From: Thozetella sp. PMI_491 | Taxonomy: Eukaryota > Ascomycota > Sordariomycetes > Chaetosphaeriales > Chaetosphaeriaceae | NCBI GenBank assembly: GCA_021432635.1 | Contig: MU270071.1 | Span: 96,392-160,391, forward strand | DNA length: 64,000 nt | Reading direction: 5' to 3' | Translations under genes and position numbers: made by a program | The notes under the pieces: generated by a model | What the model was told of the DNA's origin: nothing | The model's database searches: none | The model's input: the letters and a program-made list of their open reading frames with translations, nothing else | Shown: one piece after another, positions 45,743 to 55,670 of the stretch | Position numbering within the stretch: position 1 is the first letter of the stretch | Layout: each line of letters begins with the position of its first letter

Positions 45743-47681
45743 TTAGACGTTTACTGCTGTCCGGTAGTGCTTTTCTAGGATCCCCAATGCTGACTTTGGC
45801 ACATAACCTAATTTCATGACCTTGAGGTTGTGCTCCACCGTGTATATTCGGCTTAGGTCGAGCCTCGCCAGAGGCGAGATGAACTTGCTTTTATGCTCCA
45901 CTACGACTGGTATTGGCTCCGGGACTATGCGTTCGTCATCAGATGGTTCGGGTGGCTCTACTAGAGACGAATGCAGCACGCACTGCGGTGCGTCGTAGCT
46001 AAGAGGCCCCTCAAGGACGCGGGTATGGATGCTGAGGCAGAGAGAGTGGGTTGTCTTCTTCCGGACCACTACAAACCACCGAAACGCGGCGTATGGTTTG
46101 GTCCCTCGGAAGGCGGGGCAGTCCAAGTGCCACTGCACCGAGCTCTGAGTTCGCGCTGGCACCAGGCTCTCCGCCTCGAACCAAACGGTCATGAAGATGC
46201 GGCCCACCTGGAAGAAGCGCCGGGGGCTGTCAACATAGTCAAATCCTGCACTACTGTCAGCCGCTTGTCGGAGCCGTCCTTCTGGGTTTGCTTTTGGCCG
46301 GCCGAGTAGGCCGAGATGAGCGAACCAGAAAAGGGAAAAAAAAAAAAAAAAAAAAAACCCCGGAGAAAAAAAAAAAGGAGGGACGAGGGGGTTGCAGGGA
46401 AGGGACGCACCGCTGTCAAGTAGCGCATCATATGGGGCCGGAGGTTTGATGAAGCACGGCGGACCCGGAACTAGGCGGGGCCCCGCCGAGGGAGGGGGGG
46501 TTGGCTGCCCCGCTATGGTGCGCCCCGGATACACCGGTAGTTGTTGATCATTGGGGGGCGAGACCCGACGCCCAGGTCCGTCGTGAATGGCGCCCACTGC
46601 TGGAGGGGGGCTGCTACGATCCCCAGCTCCGGCGGGTGGCGGACGAGGCCTGTTGGAAGGCGCCGCAAACTCCGAGCGGAACGAGGTTCCACCCGGGGGA
46701 GGTGCGGCAGACGCCAGTACGACGGAGGGCCGGGTGCTCCCTAGCCCGGGGGCCCCACGGATCGGTAGTGATTGTCGCATCTCTGGTGGCACCCCCGCAC
46801 GGTGTTGTGGTGCCATGGGAGGCAGTCTCGGCTGCCTAACATCTCCCTGGCTGATCCCCCCGGCCGTGCTAGCACTGTCGCGGTAGTCTTCGGGGCCCTC
46901 CGTACACGACTGATACCCCGGGTCGTCGCTGTCTTCGTCTTCATCCTGAGTGGAGCCGGGCTCCTGGTCGGCGGCCTCCCCCGGCCCGGCCGTAGCCTCT
47001 CTTCGATTTCTCTCCTTTGCCAGCTTCTTCAGCTTCCGTCTCTTGGCCGCCTTGGTAAGCCTGGGGCCGGCCAAACCCGCACCATCGGAGCCCGAGTCGC
47101 TGGCCGAGCCTTCTGACACGGCGCCGACGGAGCTCGCGTCGGAGAGATCCTCCTCATTCGGGTCGCGGAGGCCTAGATTATCGCCGGGCCGCTGGAAGAC
47201 GGTATAGCGCAGGATCCTGTCGTCGTCTGGTCCGACACACAAAGGTTAGGGGCCGGCTCGCCTCCCGCTAGACTGAAATGCACAAACCTCCTTTCTGCAC
47301 GAAATCTTGGAAATTCTCGCTCCATTTCCAGGCGTCTGTCTTGTTTTGTCGCGGGCGGGGGCCGTACTTCTGGGCTTCCTGAGCCTCGATGCGCTTAACA
47401 TTGACGACGACCAGGTGGCCTGAGGCGGTCTCGTCATCGACATCTCCCTCGTCCAGCGTCTCCTCGGCCGTCTCTATCGCCACGCCGGATATTTCCTCGT
47501 CTGGGTCGAACCCAGAGAGGCCATGGTGGTCTAGATGCGAGGTGTCAGTCGTCATAGCAGCGTCCGGCGACGAGATCCGGGGCACCGAGGGGGCTGCACC
47601 TGGAGCTGCGACTTTTTCAAAGTCGTCATAGTCATCTGTCTGGCCCCCGGGGCGCATGCTTGATTCGCCGGCGCCACCCAT
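45743..47681 (-). CDS. DUF6590 domain protein
   Basis: The three exons are 47681-47288, 47226-46411 and 46245-45743 (570 residues); introns are 61 and 165 bp with CTAAC and CTGAC branch sites, and the phases fit. The N terminus is acidic (DDYDDFEKV). After exon 2's Ser/Pro-rich and Lys/Arg-rich (KAAKRRKLKKLAKERNRRE) region, exon 3 carries the DUF6590 domain. It shows DSPRRFFQVGRIFMTVW, a YAAFRWFVVVRK strand, and ISPLARLDLSRIYTVEHNLK near the end. This domain is found only in fungi, often beside kinase or nuclear localisation-like segments, and has no known activity. The second intron contains long T tracts. It is convergent with the CCDC97-like gene. Confidence 0.85.
46336..46376. repeat. Poly-A runs (A22 and A11) inside a DUF6590 intron
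   Basis: On the coding strand these are T11 and T22 tracts separated by about 8 bases, within the second intron. They are long for a fungal intron and prone to length errors. Confidence 0.9.
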
Positions 47682-50600
47682 TCCTGCGGCCCAGCCTCGC
47701 GCGCTGGCACTGACAGCCTTCTTCCTCGGCCTCCGTGGCGATGCCTTGGCCGTTGGGGCCTCGCGAATAGCGGGAAATGGGGGGAGGGGCGGGGCTCACT
47801 GGCGGAGCACGCGCGGGCGATGGACTGGTCAGGTCAAGGTAGTTATCACCAATGAGAAGCCGATGAGTGTCGACCCGCTCTGGCACCAAGGCCAAGATTG
47901 GCTGCGCCTGCGGGAAGGGGAGGGGGGGAAGAAAGGTTTAGAGGCCGAGGGGGGAAGTCCAGTTGGTGCCTTCTGGAGGACACGAGGCGACGAGGTTTCG
48001 TGGTTGGATGTGATCTCCGGTCAGCATATCATCCCCCGGGGGCAAGAGCCCTTGGACCCTCCCGAGATATAACGCGTGGCGAGGGGGGTAACACGGGGTT
48101 GTTGTCGCTGCTTTGCAGCTGCGGCCGGTATTTAGGATAGGCTTGCTCAGCGACCGCCAGTCCGCCTCGGATTGGCAAATGCGGTAAGGCATGGTTAATA
48201 AAGTCCATGGCAGGGAAACGCCACCCGTCCAAATACATTTTTTATTTTTACGGAAGTACAGAAGCTGCGCGTTTTCGTTGGCCGATGCATCCGCAAGAAA
48301 AACTGCACCGAGCTACCACCCAGCAAGTTTTGTTGGAATGCTCAGCGTGTCTTCCCCCTCTTCCCCCGTCCCTTGCTGCTGCTGCTGCTTCTCCTTGCCT
48401 CAACCCCTTGATTCCCAACAACAGGGACGAAGCTCTTGGACCTCACCCCCTCACCCCCTCCCCCCTTCCTCCCTCCCTCGCTCTTTGGGTTCCTCCTTCT
48501 ATATCTATATATATATACCCTTTCCCCCAGGCAGCCAACCCACCCCCCCTTTTCCTCCTCGCTTCCCTGACTCGTGTTTTCTGCTGCTTTCTCCTGTTTT
48601 CTGCATTGCAGACCAACATCCTTCCCTTTTGTCAAGTTGCGAGGAAGTGGTCTCGGCGAGCGAGCGGGTTGGCCGCCTCGCATCTCTCGGCCGGTGGTCG
48701 CCTGCACGCCCCGGCAGCAACAGCCCCATTTCGCATGCCATGAGAAAAATATTGGAGTTTTAGCCAATCAACCGAGTGCTTGAGCTCCCCTGTTACTGCA
48801 CTGCAATGCCGCATGTCGCTCCTTTGTTTCTCCCAAGGATGTATGCAGCTCATTTGCGCCAATTATGGCCAATCACGAAGCTCCCCGAGCTGACCGCCCT
48901 GTCCGGACGGGTGATTTGTCGCTCACCACGGTATGAACGTGGCGTCCTTCCCACGGCCGGCATGGGCGAGGTGGACAGGCGGTGAGAGAGATAAGGAGGC
49001 CCAGACCGGGAGAGGATGACAAGGTGGTCGGGGCCAGTCGTGGGAGATCTCTGCTTGACCTCGGAGGGCCGATTGACTTATCGTGCCCCCCCATTGCAGG
49101 TAAAGGTAGATGCAATTGATCCCCCAAGATTGCTACAGTATGTGCTCTCTCGAGCCGAGACTACCGAAAAGGACCCGAGGTACGGGTAAGATATGTACGG
49201 AGTAGAGACACGTAGACGCCACTGCAAGGCGTTCTGACCAGACGGCCGCCGGACCACCGCCGGGAAAGAAGGTTGGGGGTTGAGACGACCACCCCGGGTC
49301 TTGACGTCCGACAGGCACCGCTCATGTGTTGCTACGCTGGATGCCTCCGCCCGCCCCCCCCTGGACAGAACTATGCACTTGCGGCTGGCGCCGAGCTGTT
49401 TGTGCAACAACCGTGGCGGATAGCAAGCAGGGCAGGCTGGCTATAGGGCCTTGGGAGGCAGGCCCCTGCCATTGCATCGGGTCGTCGCAGGTGGCGGCGG
49501 CGGTAGTGTAACGAGCTCTACGTCAGGTCCAGTCTCTACAGCCCGCGCAGCTCTACACGCGGCTTGGGTCTACTTCCACCCTGATGATACGGGAAGGAAT
49601 TTTCCCGCATGCAGCCTCACTTGCCCGAGGAGGAAGGCATACTTTTCTTTATCTACGTTCGATTCTTTATTTCGAAGCGAGAGGTTGACTTGTACGTACA
49701 CTAGGGACAGGCTCATTGAATGTGCCAAATGTCGCGTGCCCTTTTGCTCAGTCTAGCTGTATGATCGTGACTGTGGTCGTGCCCTCCCCAAGCCCCCCCC
49801 CCTAGGGTCAATTACCAACGGCGGATGCACAGGGCTGCTGTGGCTATGCTCCATTTTAAGTGGACGGTGCCGTAATGCCTGGCTTGAAAGCGTGGTACTG
49901 TACGTGTCCCTAACCTCTGGTAAATATCCAGATCGTGTGTCCATGCTCACCAGTGTGCTGCCACCAAAGCGGTTGTTGACCCCTAATTCGACATGCCCAC
50001 TCTACGACTCCCCTGGCCCTGGACTGGTCTCTTTGGGGATCTTAGTTTCTTGGCCGTGTCTGTAGTCTCTATCTTTTGTTCGCCCTAGATGAAGCAACGA
50101 ACCGGAATCGCGGGCCGGATACCATCGTACCGCTCCGCCGGCACAAGCGAGGGGTTAACCCGCCAGTCATCATGGAAACAAGACTGGCGGCAGCCTCTCC
50201 GTGGAGCAAGCCCGCTAAAGAAAGGCACTGGGGAGCCTTCGTGGTGAAACGCGAAAATTGTTGATACTAGGACCGTGGATGTTGGCTTTCTCATGGCCAC
50301 TCACCAGCGGCCACCACAGGGCAGAGAGGCAGGTATACCTGCAAATTGCACTACCCATGCCTCCCCTCCCCCCACACCACTAACTAATGCCACCTAGACA
50401 ATCCTTTCTCCGCACGAGCTAAAAGCTTGGGTGGAGTAGCGGTTGAATGGATAAATGCGAATCCTGCACGCCTACTAGTGGTGCGGATGACGGGTGGTGT
50501 TGCTCGTGGTCCCTCTGTCGACTCCCACCGGATGAAGAGGCTTCCAAGGCGGCACGATGAAACCTTCCAGAGCCGCACAGCTACGGAATATAGCTTATAT

Positions 50601-50821
50601 AAACCGATATTGGCCTGTCGTCTCGGCCTCGTTGCTTTCATCGCCCCGAATCTCTCGTTGACGCTCTCTATCCGTAATACCTTGCCATCCTCATTGCCTG
50701 ATTCTCTCCAGTCGTCTCTCCCCACACCCTGAACTCCAAAATACCCCGCGGCCTTACCCCAACCCCACCCCTCTTATCCCTGGCCGTCCTTTTGATCGCA
50801 CCACCACCCACCACACACGCC
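47682..50821. other. Long divergent intergenic region
   Basis: 3.1 kb between the DUF6590 and GH43 starts. The frame at 48191-48763 reads through pyrimidine-rich DNA and looks like a leader, not a protein. C runs occur near 49794. The GH43 end has a TATA box and a CT-rich leader. Confidence 0.45.
50596..50603 (+). promoter_or_regulatory. TATA box of the GH43 gene
   Basis: TATATAAA lies about 220 bp upstream of the GH43 ATG and is followed by a C/T-rich, ATG-poor leader, the usual fungal promoter arrangement. Confidence 0.55.
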
Positions 50822-51805
50822 ATGGCGCCCTTGATCTCACACATCTACACGGCCGACCCCTCGGCCCACGTGTTCGAGGGCAAGCTATACATCTACCCCT
50901 CACATGACCGCGAAACCGATATCCAGTTCAATGACAATGGAGACCAGTACGACATGGTCGACTACCATGTCTTCTCGACTACCTCCCTCGACCCGCCCGA
51001 GCCTGTTGTTGACCACGGCGTGGCCTTGAAGGCCGAAGATGTTCCCTGGGTGTCCAAGCAGCTCTGGGCTCCTGACGCAGCCTACAAAGAGGGCAAGTAC
51101 TACCTCTATTTCCCTGCTCGTGACAAGCACGACATCTTTCGCATCGGCGTTGCTGTAGCCGACCGGCCCGAGGGGCCGTTCGTGCCGGACCCTGAGCCCA
51201 TACGGGGAAGCTACAGCATCGACCCGGCATCCTTCGTCGATGATGATGGCTCGGCCTACCTCTACTTCGGTGGCCTGTGGGGTGGCCAGCTCCAGTGCTA
51301 CCAAAAAGGCAACGATCAGTTCGACGCTACCTGGCTCGGTGCCCAGGAACCATCTGGCCAGGGTGCCGTGGCCCTGGGCCCCCGGGTGGCCCGCCTGACC
51401 GACGACATGCGACAGTTCGCAGGAGAGGTGCAGGAGCTGACTATTCTGGCTCCCGAGACCGGCGAGCCCATCGCCGCCGACGACCATGACCGTCGCTTCT
51501 TCGAGGCCGCCTGGATGCACAAGCGGGGCAGTCTGTATTACTTTAGCTACTCGACGGGGGACACGCATTATCTCTGCTACGCGACTAGCGCTAGCCCCAC
51601 GGGGCCGTTCACTTATGGTGGCCGCATCCTTGAGCCCGTGCTAGGCTGGACCACCCATCATTCCATCGTCGAGTTCCAAGGTCGGTGGTGGTTGTTCCAC
51701 CACGACTGCGAGATCAGCAAAGGCGTCAGCCATCTCAGGAACGTCAAAGTCAAAGAGATATTCTATGACGATGACGGGAAGATCTTACAGGTGAAACCCG
51801 AGTAG
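50822..51805 (+). CDS. GH43 family glycosidase without signal peptide
   Basis: One exon encodes 327 residues; ATG 50822 (gccATGgcg) is preferred because the upstream start at 50792 is TTG. The five-bladed GH43 signature residues are visible: catalytic base Asp12 in YTADPSAHV, the pKa-tuning Asp134 in YSIDPASF, and the acid Glu228 in FFEAAWMHKRG. Other typical elements are LWAPDAAYKEGKYYLYF and the C-terminal GWTTHHSIVEFQGRWWLFHHD. GH43 enzymes invert configuration while cleaving beta-xylosides or alpha-L-arabinofuranosides. The absence of a signal peptide points to a cytosolic enzyme that finishes imported xylo- or arabino-oligosaccharides, as for some fungal GH43 beta-xylosidases. The exact substrate cannot be decided from sequence. 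It is convergent with the lipase gene. Confidence 0.9.
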   Translation: MAPLISHIYTADPSAHVFEGKLYIYPSHDRETDIQFNDNGDQYDMVDYHVFSTTSLDPPEPVVDHGVALKAEDVPWVSKQLWAPDAAYKEGKYYLYFPARDKHDIFRIGVAVADRPEGPFVPDPEPIRGSYSIDPASFVDDDGSAYLYFGGLWGGQLQCYQKGNDQFDATWLGAQEPSGQGAVALGPRVARLTDDMRQFAGEVQELTILAPETGEPIAADDHDRRFFEAAWMHKRGSLYYFSYSTGDTHYLCYATSASPTGPFTYGGRILEPVLGWTTHHSIVEFQGRWWLFHHDCEISKGVSHLRNVKVKEIFYDDDGKILQVKPE

Positions 51806-52127
51806 AAGCGCTGGGATCAGGTGCGTGGGCCGAAAGTGGGAGACGGGGCCACCGGGTAAGAATAAGCCGGTCGCGTTCTAGCTGCCCTGCAGGACCGTCG
51901 CCGGTGCACGAGCAGCACCGCCCAGGCAAGAGTTGAGGGACGCAAGAAAGAGAGGGGAAAGAGGGGGGAAAGAGAGGGAAAAGAGGGCAAACCGTGTTAT
52001 GCATTCGAGCAAATCAAATATATGGTATCTAGGTGCCGTCCGTCGCCCTGTCCCGCCTATTGTAGCCCGGCCGCTCCGACGCGGGCCGCGGGCGGTCTTC
52101 GTCTCCAACTCGTACTCTATGGAGGCG
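51806..52127. other. Short intergenic region between convergent genes
   Basis: 322 bp shared by the 3' ends of the GH43 and lipase genes, with a purine-rich run (GAAAGAGAGGGGAAAGAGG) near 51940-51985. No other feature. Confidence 0.5.
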
Positions 52128-55100
52128 TCACATGCCTGTCATGATGCCCTCCTTTAACCCATTCAATGCGTCCTCGTACCGCCCTGGGCTGTGGTCGAGT
52201 AGCATGCTCATCCCGAACTTGACTTCGCCAAACCTTTTCTCCACATCCTTGACATATCTCAGCACGATTCTACTCGCCGGCCTTCCGAGATGCTGCTCTT
52301 CCCCCTCTCGTAAGAAGGCATCTCGCCTCAGAACTTTGGTGTTCTCTAAGCTGAACACCTCCCCAGGCGGCAGTAGCTTCTGGTTTGTCATACTAGCGCG
52401 CAGAAGCTTGAGGGCTGCGTATGCCCACGCATCGTCTTCGGTACTTGGCTGCCGCGCTGTGCGATTGTTGTACCAACGGTCCGCGAGCCCCGTATGGAAG
52501 GCGTCCCAGATGCGTTGTTTCACCTCCATCTTGGCGGCATTGTTGTCTGACTTGAACCCTAGGGCCACTGCCTGGACATCATGAAGAACTCCCAGTGAGA
52601 GGTAGGGAACAAGGTCGTTGCCGTTGACGATGCTGGTGATAAGCCCTCTGGTGGCACGGGAGAGCGACGCCGACATGGTAGCGGGCGGACCGTATGCATA
52701 TACATGTACGGGCCGGCCCGGCGGGAGACAGATGGGTTCAGGGGTATCGAGCCCACAGCCGAGGAGGCGTGCGTGCGGCTCCGGGGAGGTGAGAAACGCG
52801 ACCCCCGTAGTTGCGGGCTCCGAGAGCATTATTCCGAGGAGGGCGGTCACGGCGCCGCCGAGCGAATGGCCGGTGAGGACCAGACCATAGTCGGTAAACT
52901 CCTCCAATGCCTGCCTTAGCGTCACAAGCACTCTGCCGTCCCCCCCGTACAGGAGCCGGCGGGCGGAAGCGTGTATCCCTTTGTGAACCTTATAGACGCT
53001 GCCCCGCCACATGAGGTCGTCATACTCGCAGGCCAGGTCAGCCAAGACGTCCTCAAACCCAAGAGTGCCTCGGCAAGCGAGGACGACGGCCTTGGACTCG
53101 TGGTCTAGAGAGATATAATGCACGAGCGGGATGCCGCTGTTTGTAGATCCCGTCCAATCGGAGCCACCCTGCTGGTCGACGAAGGACGACAGAAGGATGC
53201 TCGAGGCATCGCTTTCGGTGTGGTGGGCGAAGAAGTGCAGCTCGTGATGGGTGTCGTCAAGGGTCCTGAGCACAGACATTTGCTTGGCCATGCCCATGCC
53301 CCTGAGGAAGTTGGACCCGTATGATGCTGACGCGAAACGCATGTACCGGGTGACGTTGCGTAATATGTGGTACTTTGGGAATATTCCGTCTACCATTCCG
53401 TCGCGGCGGAGCATGCTCAGGGCCTCGGGGTCTCCAAAGGCACTCTTGTGGTGGAGGTAGCTGTAAGGGACGAGCGAGCACTGCGAGTCATTCGTCCTGA
53501 GCGTGTAAATGCTTGGTGTATAGACCTGAGAATGCGTGTGCCGGTGGGCTCTGAGCGGCGACCCCGGCGCGTTGCTTGACACGTCCTTCTCTGGCCTGGA
53601 CATAACGATCGGCCCGCCCGATGCCCTGAGATCAGCCCTGACTATGGTAGGCGTCGTGGGTTGATAGTCATCCAGTGTATGGATCGAAAAGGTGTCCGTC
53701 TGGGAAACAATCGAATCGCGCCTGCTCTCGTGGACAGATATATAGCTAGCCCTCGACGATGCTCTTGGATACGGCTCATATAAGGCATCTCCAGGGCCAG
53801 CTGCCCGGGAGGTCCTTGAGGGTGGCCGAGGTGCCTCGCGTTGGGGAACTAGAGAGGAGTTCCTCCCAGGAACACCAAGGCGAGGCGGGCCTGCGGTCCT
53901 TGCCTGAGAAGCTTTTGTGGACTTGTGTGCGCTCGTCGCCTGGACAACCTCTCTCTGCTTCCCGCGTCGACTTGCTGGTGGCGTATCGGAACCCGAGTCA
54001 TCTCGGTGCAGTAGGGTTGAGAGAGCTGGGCCAGGGCCTTTCTTCAAAGCAATCCGGAAGCCCCCTTTCTTGTCTCCCACCTTGGTGCCGGCCTGGCGAG
54101 GGTCGTCCCTTGGCTTCGCGGCCGGCAGGAGCTTTGGAATCGACGGCTTCCGCCGAGGAGGTGTAAAATTGCTCACCGTCGACGCTGGGGAGGGGGAGGG
54201 CGGCATCCTCGATCGCTTCTGGTTGGCCGAATTCTCCTTCCCAAGCTCCGTCAACGCTCTGCGCGTCGACTTTGGCGTAGATGAGGGAGCGGTGGATGAA
54301 GCTGGGGCAGATGGTCGCCTACTATACAGCGGCCGCTCTCCTGTGGACGGCTTGGGCGGCACCGGGGGCGGAGAGCTTTTAGGACTTGGGAGGCCAATCT
54401 CATTGTCTTCCATAGGCTCGATAAACCCAGGGGTGTTCACTACCTCACCCCCTTCTCTCTTGAACGAGGTGCTTCGTTCCTGGCTCCGACCAACTTGGTA
54501 TACGACTCGGTACCGTGCCGAAGTCGCCGCGCTAGTGTATTCTGGCGATGGCAAGGATAGGGCCGCAGAATCCCTTGAATCTTCGACGACCTCGACGCCC
54601 TCGGGGGGGGATAAATGGAGAGCGTTTGCGCCCGTGATGTCGACTGTGATCGTCTTAGTGGTGGCGATCGACGTAGTAATGGACACCTTGGCGCCTTGGG
54701 GCAAACTGTCCATGATTTGCCGCTTCAGACGGATCTCGGGGAGGTCGTCTTCTTCTCCGTCGCCGTTGTCCTCTCCGTCGTGACGCTGTCTCTTTGTCCT
54801 CCCCGGTGCGCCGTGCTCCTCAGCCCTGGACACTATGTCGCTCGAGCTGTGGCGGTCGATGGCACGGGCCGACTGGGATCCATATGTTCCCGTGTGGACG
54901 CCGTAGAGGCTGTCGTGATGCACATCGACCCTTTCTCCGCTGCGGAGGACAACAACGTCCCAGACGACCTCGTCGACCCCACGATTTCGGTTTTCTTCCT
55001 CTATGAGGCGGGAGCAGACAGCCTGCAGATATGCCAAGCCACAGAGGCCGAGCACTAGATCCACCACCGAGACGCGCTCTCCCTGCATGCCGCTTGCGGG

Positions 55101-55670
55101 ATTCTGGAACTCTCGACGGATCAACGTGATGATGCTAGCGATGGCTCTGGAAGAATCGGTGGAGCCGAAAAATTGATCCAGAGTGGTGAGGAGGAGTTGT
55201 GAGACGTCCGAGAGGGTGGACAGGGTCCTGCCCGTCACGTGGAAGCCGGTGGTGGTCCAGAAGACAAGCGAGTTGATGGTTCTATGGAGATTGTCCAGGC
55301 TCTTCTCCAAGATGGACTCGGCATCCTCTCTTGCCACCTCAGTCCGGGACCGCCTGATGGTGTCATTGCCGGCCCGGGCGAGCATTCCCTCCAGCATACC
55401 CCTCCCCAACTCGAGGGAGGACAGGGTGGTGAACTTGGCGGCATCAAACCCATAGCCACCGATCAGCGTACTCAGCCGGAGGGCGAGGCCGGTGGACCGA
55501 GTCGCAAAGCTGACGGCACTCGCTACCGGGGCCGGGAGGAGGGTTCGGCCGGGGGGTTCGTCTCGGAGGGCTCGGGCTAGATGAGAGGGCGGCTGGGACG
55601 AAGTGGCGTCGCTGCCTGGGTCGAGCTCCTGAGCCTCGGCATCGGCACCGACACTGACGAGGGCGTCCAT
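52128..55670 (-). CDS. Class 3 lipase, diacylglycerol-lipase-like
   Basis: A single exon of 1180 residues starts at ATG 55670; the frame is open further upstream but only from TTG at 55790. The first 300 residues form a conserved region with SLELGRGMLEGML and VVDLVLGLCGLAYLQAV, followed by about 450 residues of Ser/Pro-rich linker. The lipase_3 domain lies near residues 830-1060: HYISLDHESKAVVLACRGT, then the nucleophile elbow GLVLTGHSLGGAVTALL with Ser near 935. It continues with NGNDLVPYLSLG, supplying the Asp, and a late MSMLLDHSPGRYEDAL supplying the probable His. This is the layout of sn-1 diacylglycerol lipases, which release monoacylglycerol and a fatty acid. The four N-terminal spans of animal DAGL are absent. 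Activity and location are inferred. Confidence 0.88.
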   Translation of the reverse strand: MDALVSVGADAEAQELDPGSDATSSQPPSHLARALRDEPPGRTLLPAPVASAVSFATRSTGLALRLSTLIGGYGFDAAKFTTLSSLELGRGMLEGMLARAGNDTIRRSRTEVAREDAESILEKSLDNLHRTINSLVFWTTTGFHVTGRTLSTLSDVSQLLLTTLDQFFGSTDSSRAIASIITLIRREFQNPASGMQGERVSVVDLVLGLCGLAYLQAVCSRLIEEENRNRGVDEVVWDVVVLRSGERVDVHHDSLYGVHTGTYGSQSARAIDRHSSSDIVSRAEEHGAPGRTKRQRHDGEDNGDGEEDDLPEIRLKRQIMDSLPQGAKVSITTSIATTKTITVDITGANALHLSPPEGVEVVEDSRDSAALSLPSPEYTSAATSARYRVVYQVGRSQERSTSFKREGGEVVNTPGFIEPMEDNEIGLPSPKSSPPPVPPKPSTGERPLYSRRPSAPASSTAPSSTPKSTRRALTELGKENSANQKRSRMPPSPSPASTVSNFTPPRRKPSIPKLLPAAKPRDDPRQAGTKVGDKKGGFRIALKKGPGPALSTLLHRDDSGSDTPPASRRGKQREVVQATSAHKSTKASQARTAGPPRLGVPGRNSSLVPQREAPRPPSRTSRAAGPGDALYEPYPRASSRASYISVHESRRDSIVSQTDTFSIHTLDDYQPTTPTIVRADLRASGGPIVMSRPEKDVSSNAPGSPLRAHRHTHSQVYTPSIYTLRTNDSQCSLVPYSYLHHKSAFGDPEALSMLRRDGMVDGIFPKYHILRNVTRYMRFASASYGSNFLRGMGMAKQMSVLRTLDDTHHELHFFAHHTESDASSILLSSFVDQQGGSDWTGSTNSGIPLVHYISLDHESKAVVLACRGTLGFEDVLADLACEYDDLMWRGSVYKVHKGIHASARRLLYGGDGRVLVTLRQALEEFTDYGLVLTGHSLGGAVTALLGIMLSEPATTGVAFLTSPEPHARLLGCGLDTPEPICLPPGRPVHVYAYGPPATMSASLSRATRGLITSIVNGNDLVPYLSLGVLHDVQAVALGFKSDNNAAKMEVKQRIWDAFHTGLADRWYNNRTARQPSTEDDAWAYAALKLLRASMTNQKLLPPGEVFSLENTKVLRRDAFLREGEEQHLGRPASRIVLRYVKDVEKRFGEVKFGMSMLLDHSPGRYEDALNGLKEGIMTGM

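Noticed and set aside
48191-48763. 190-codon plus-strand frame
   Set aside because: Translates C/T-rich DNA into Ser/Pro/Phe repeats; better explained as noncoding pyrimidine-rich DNA.
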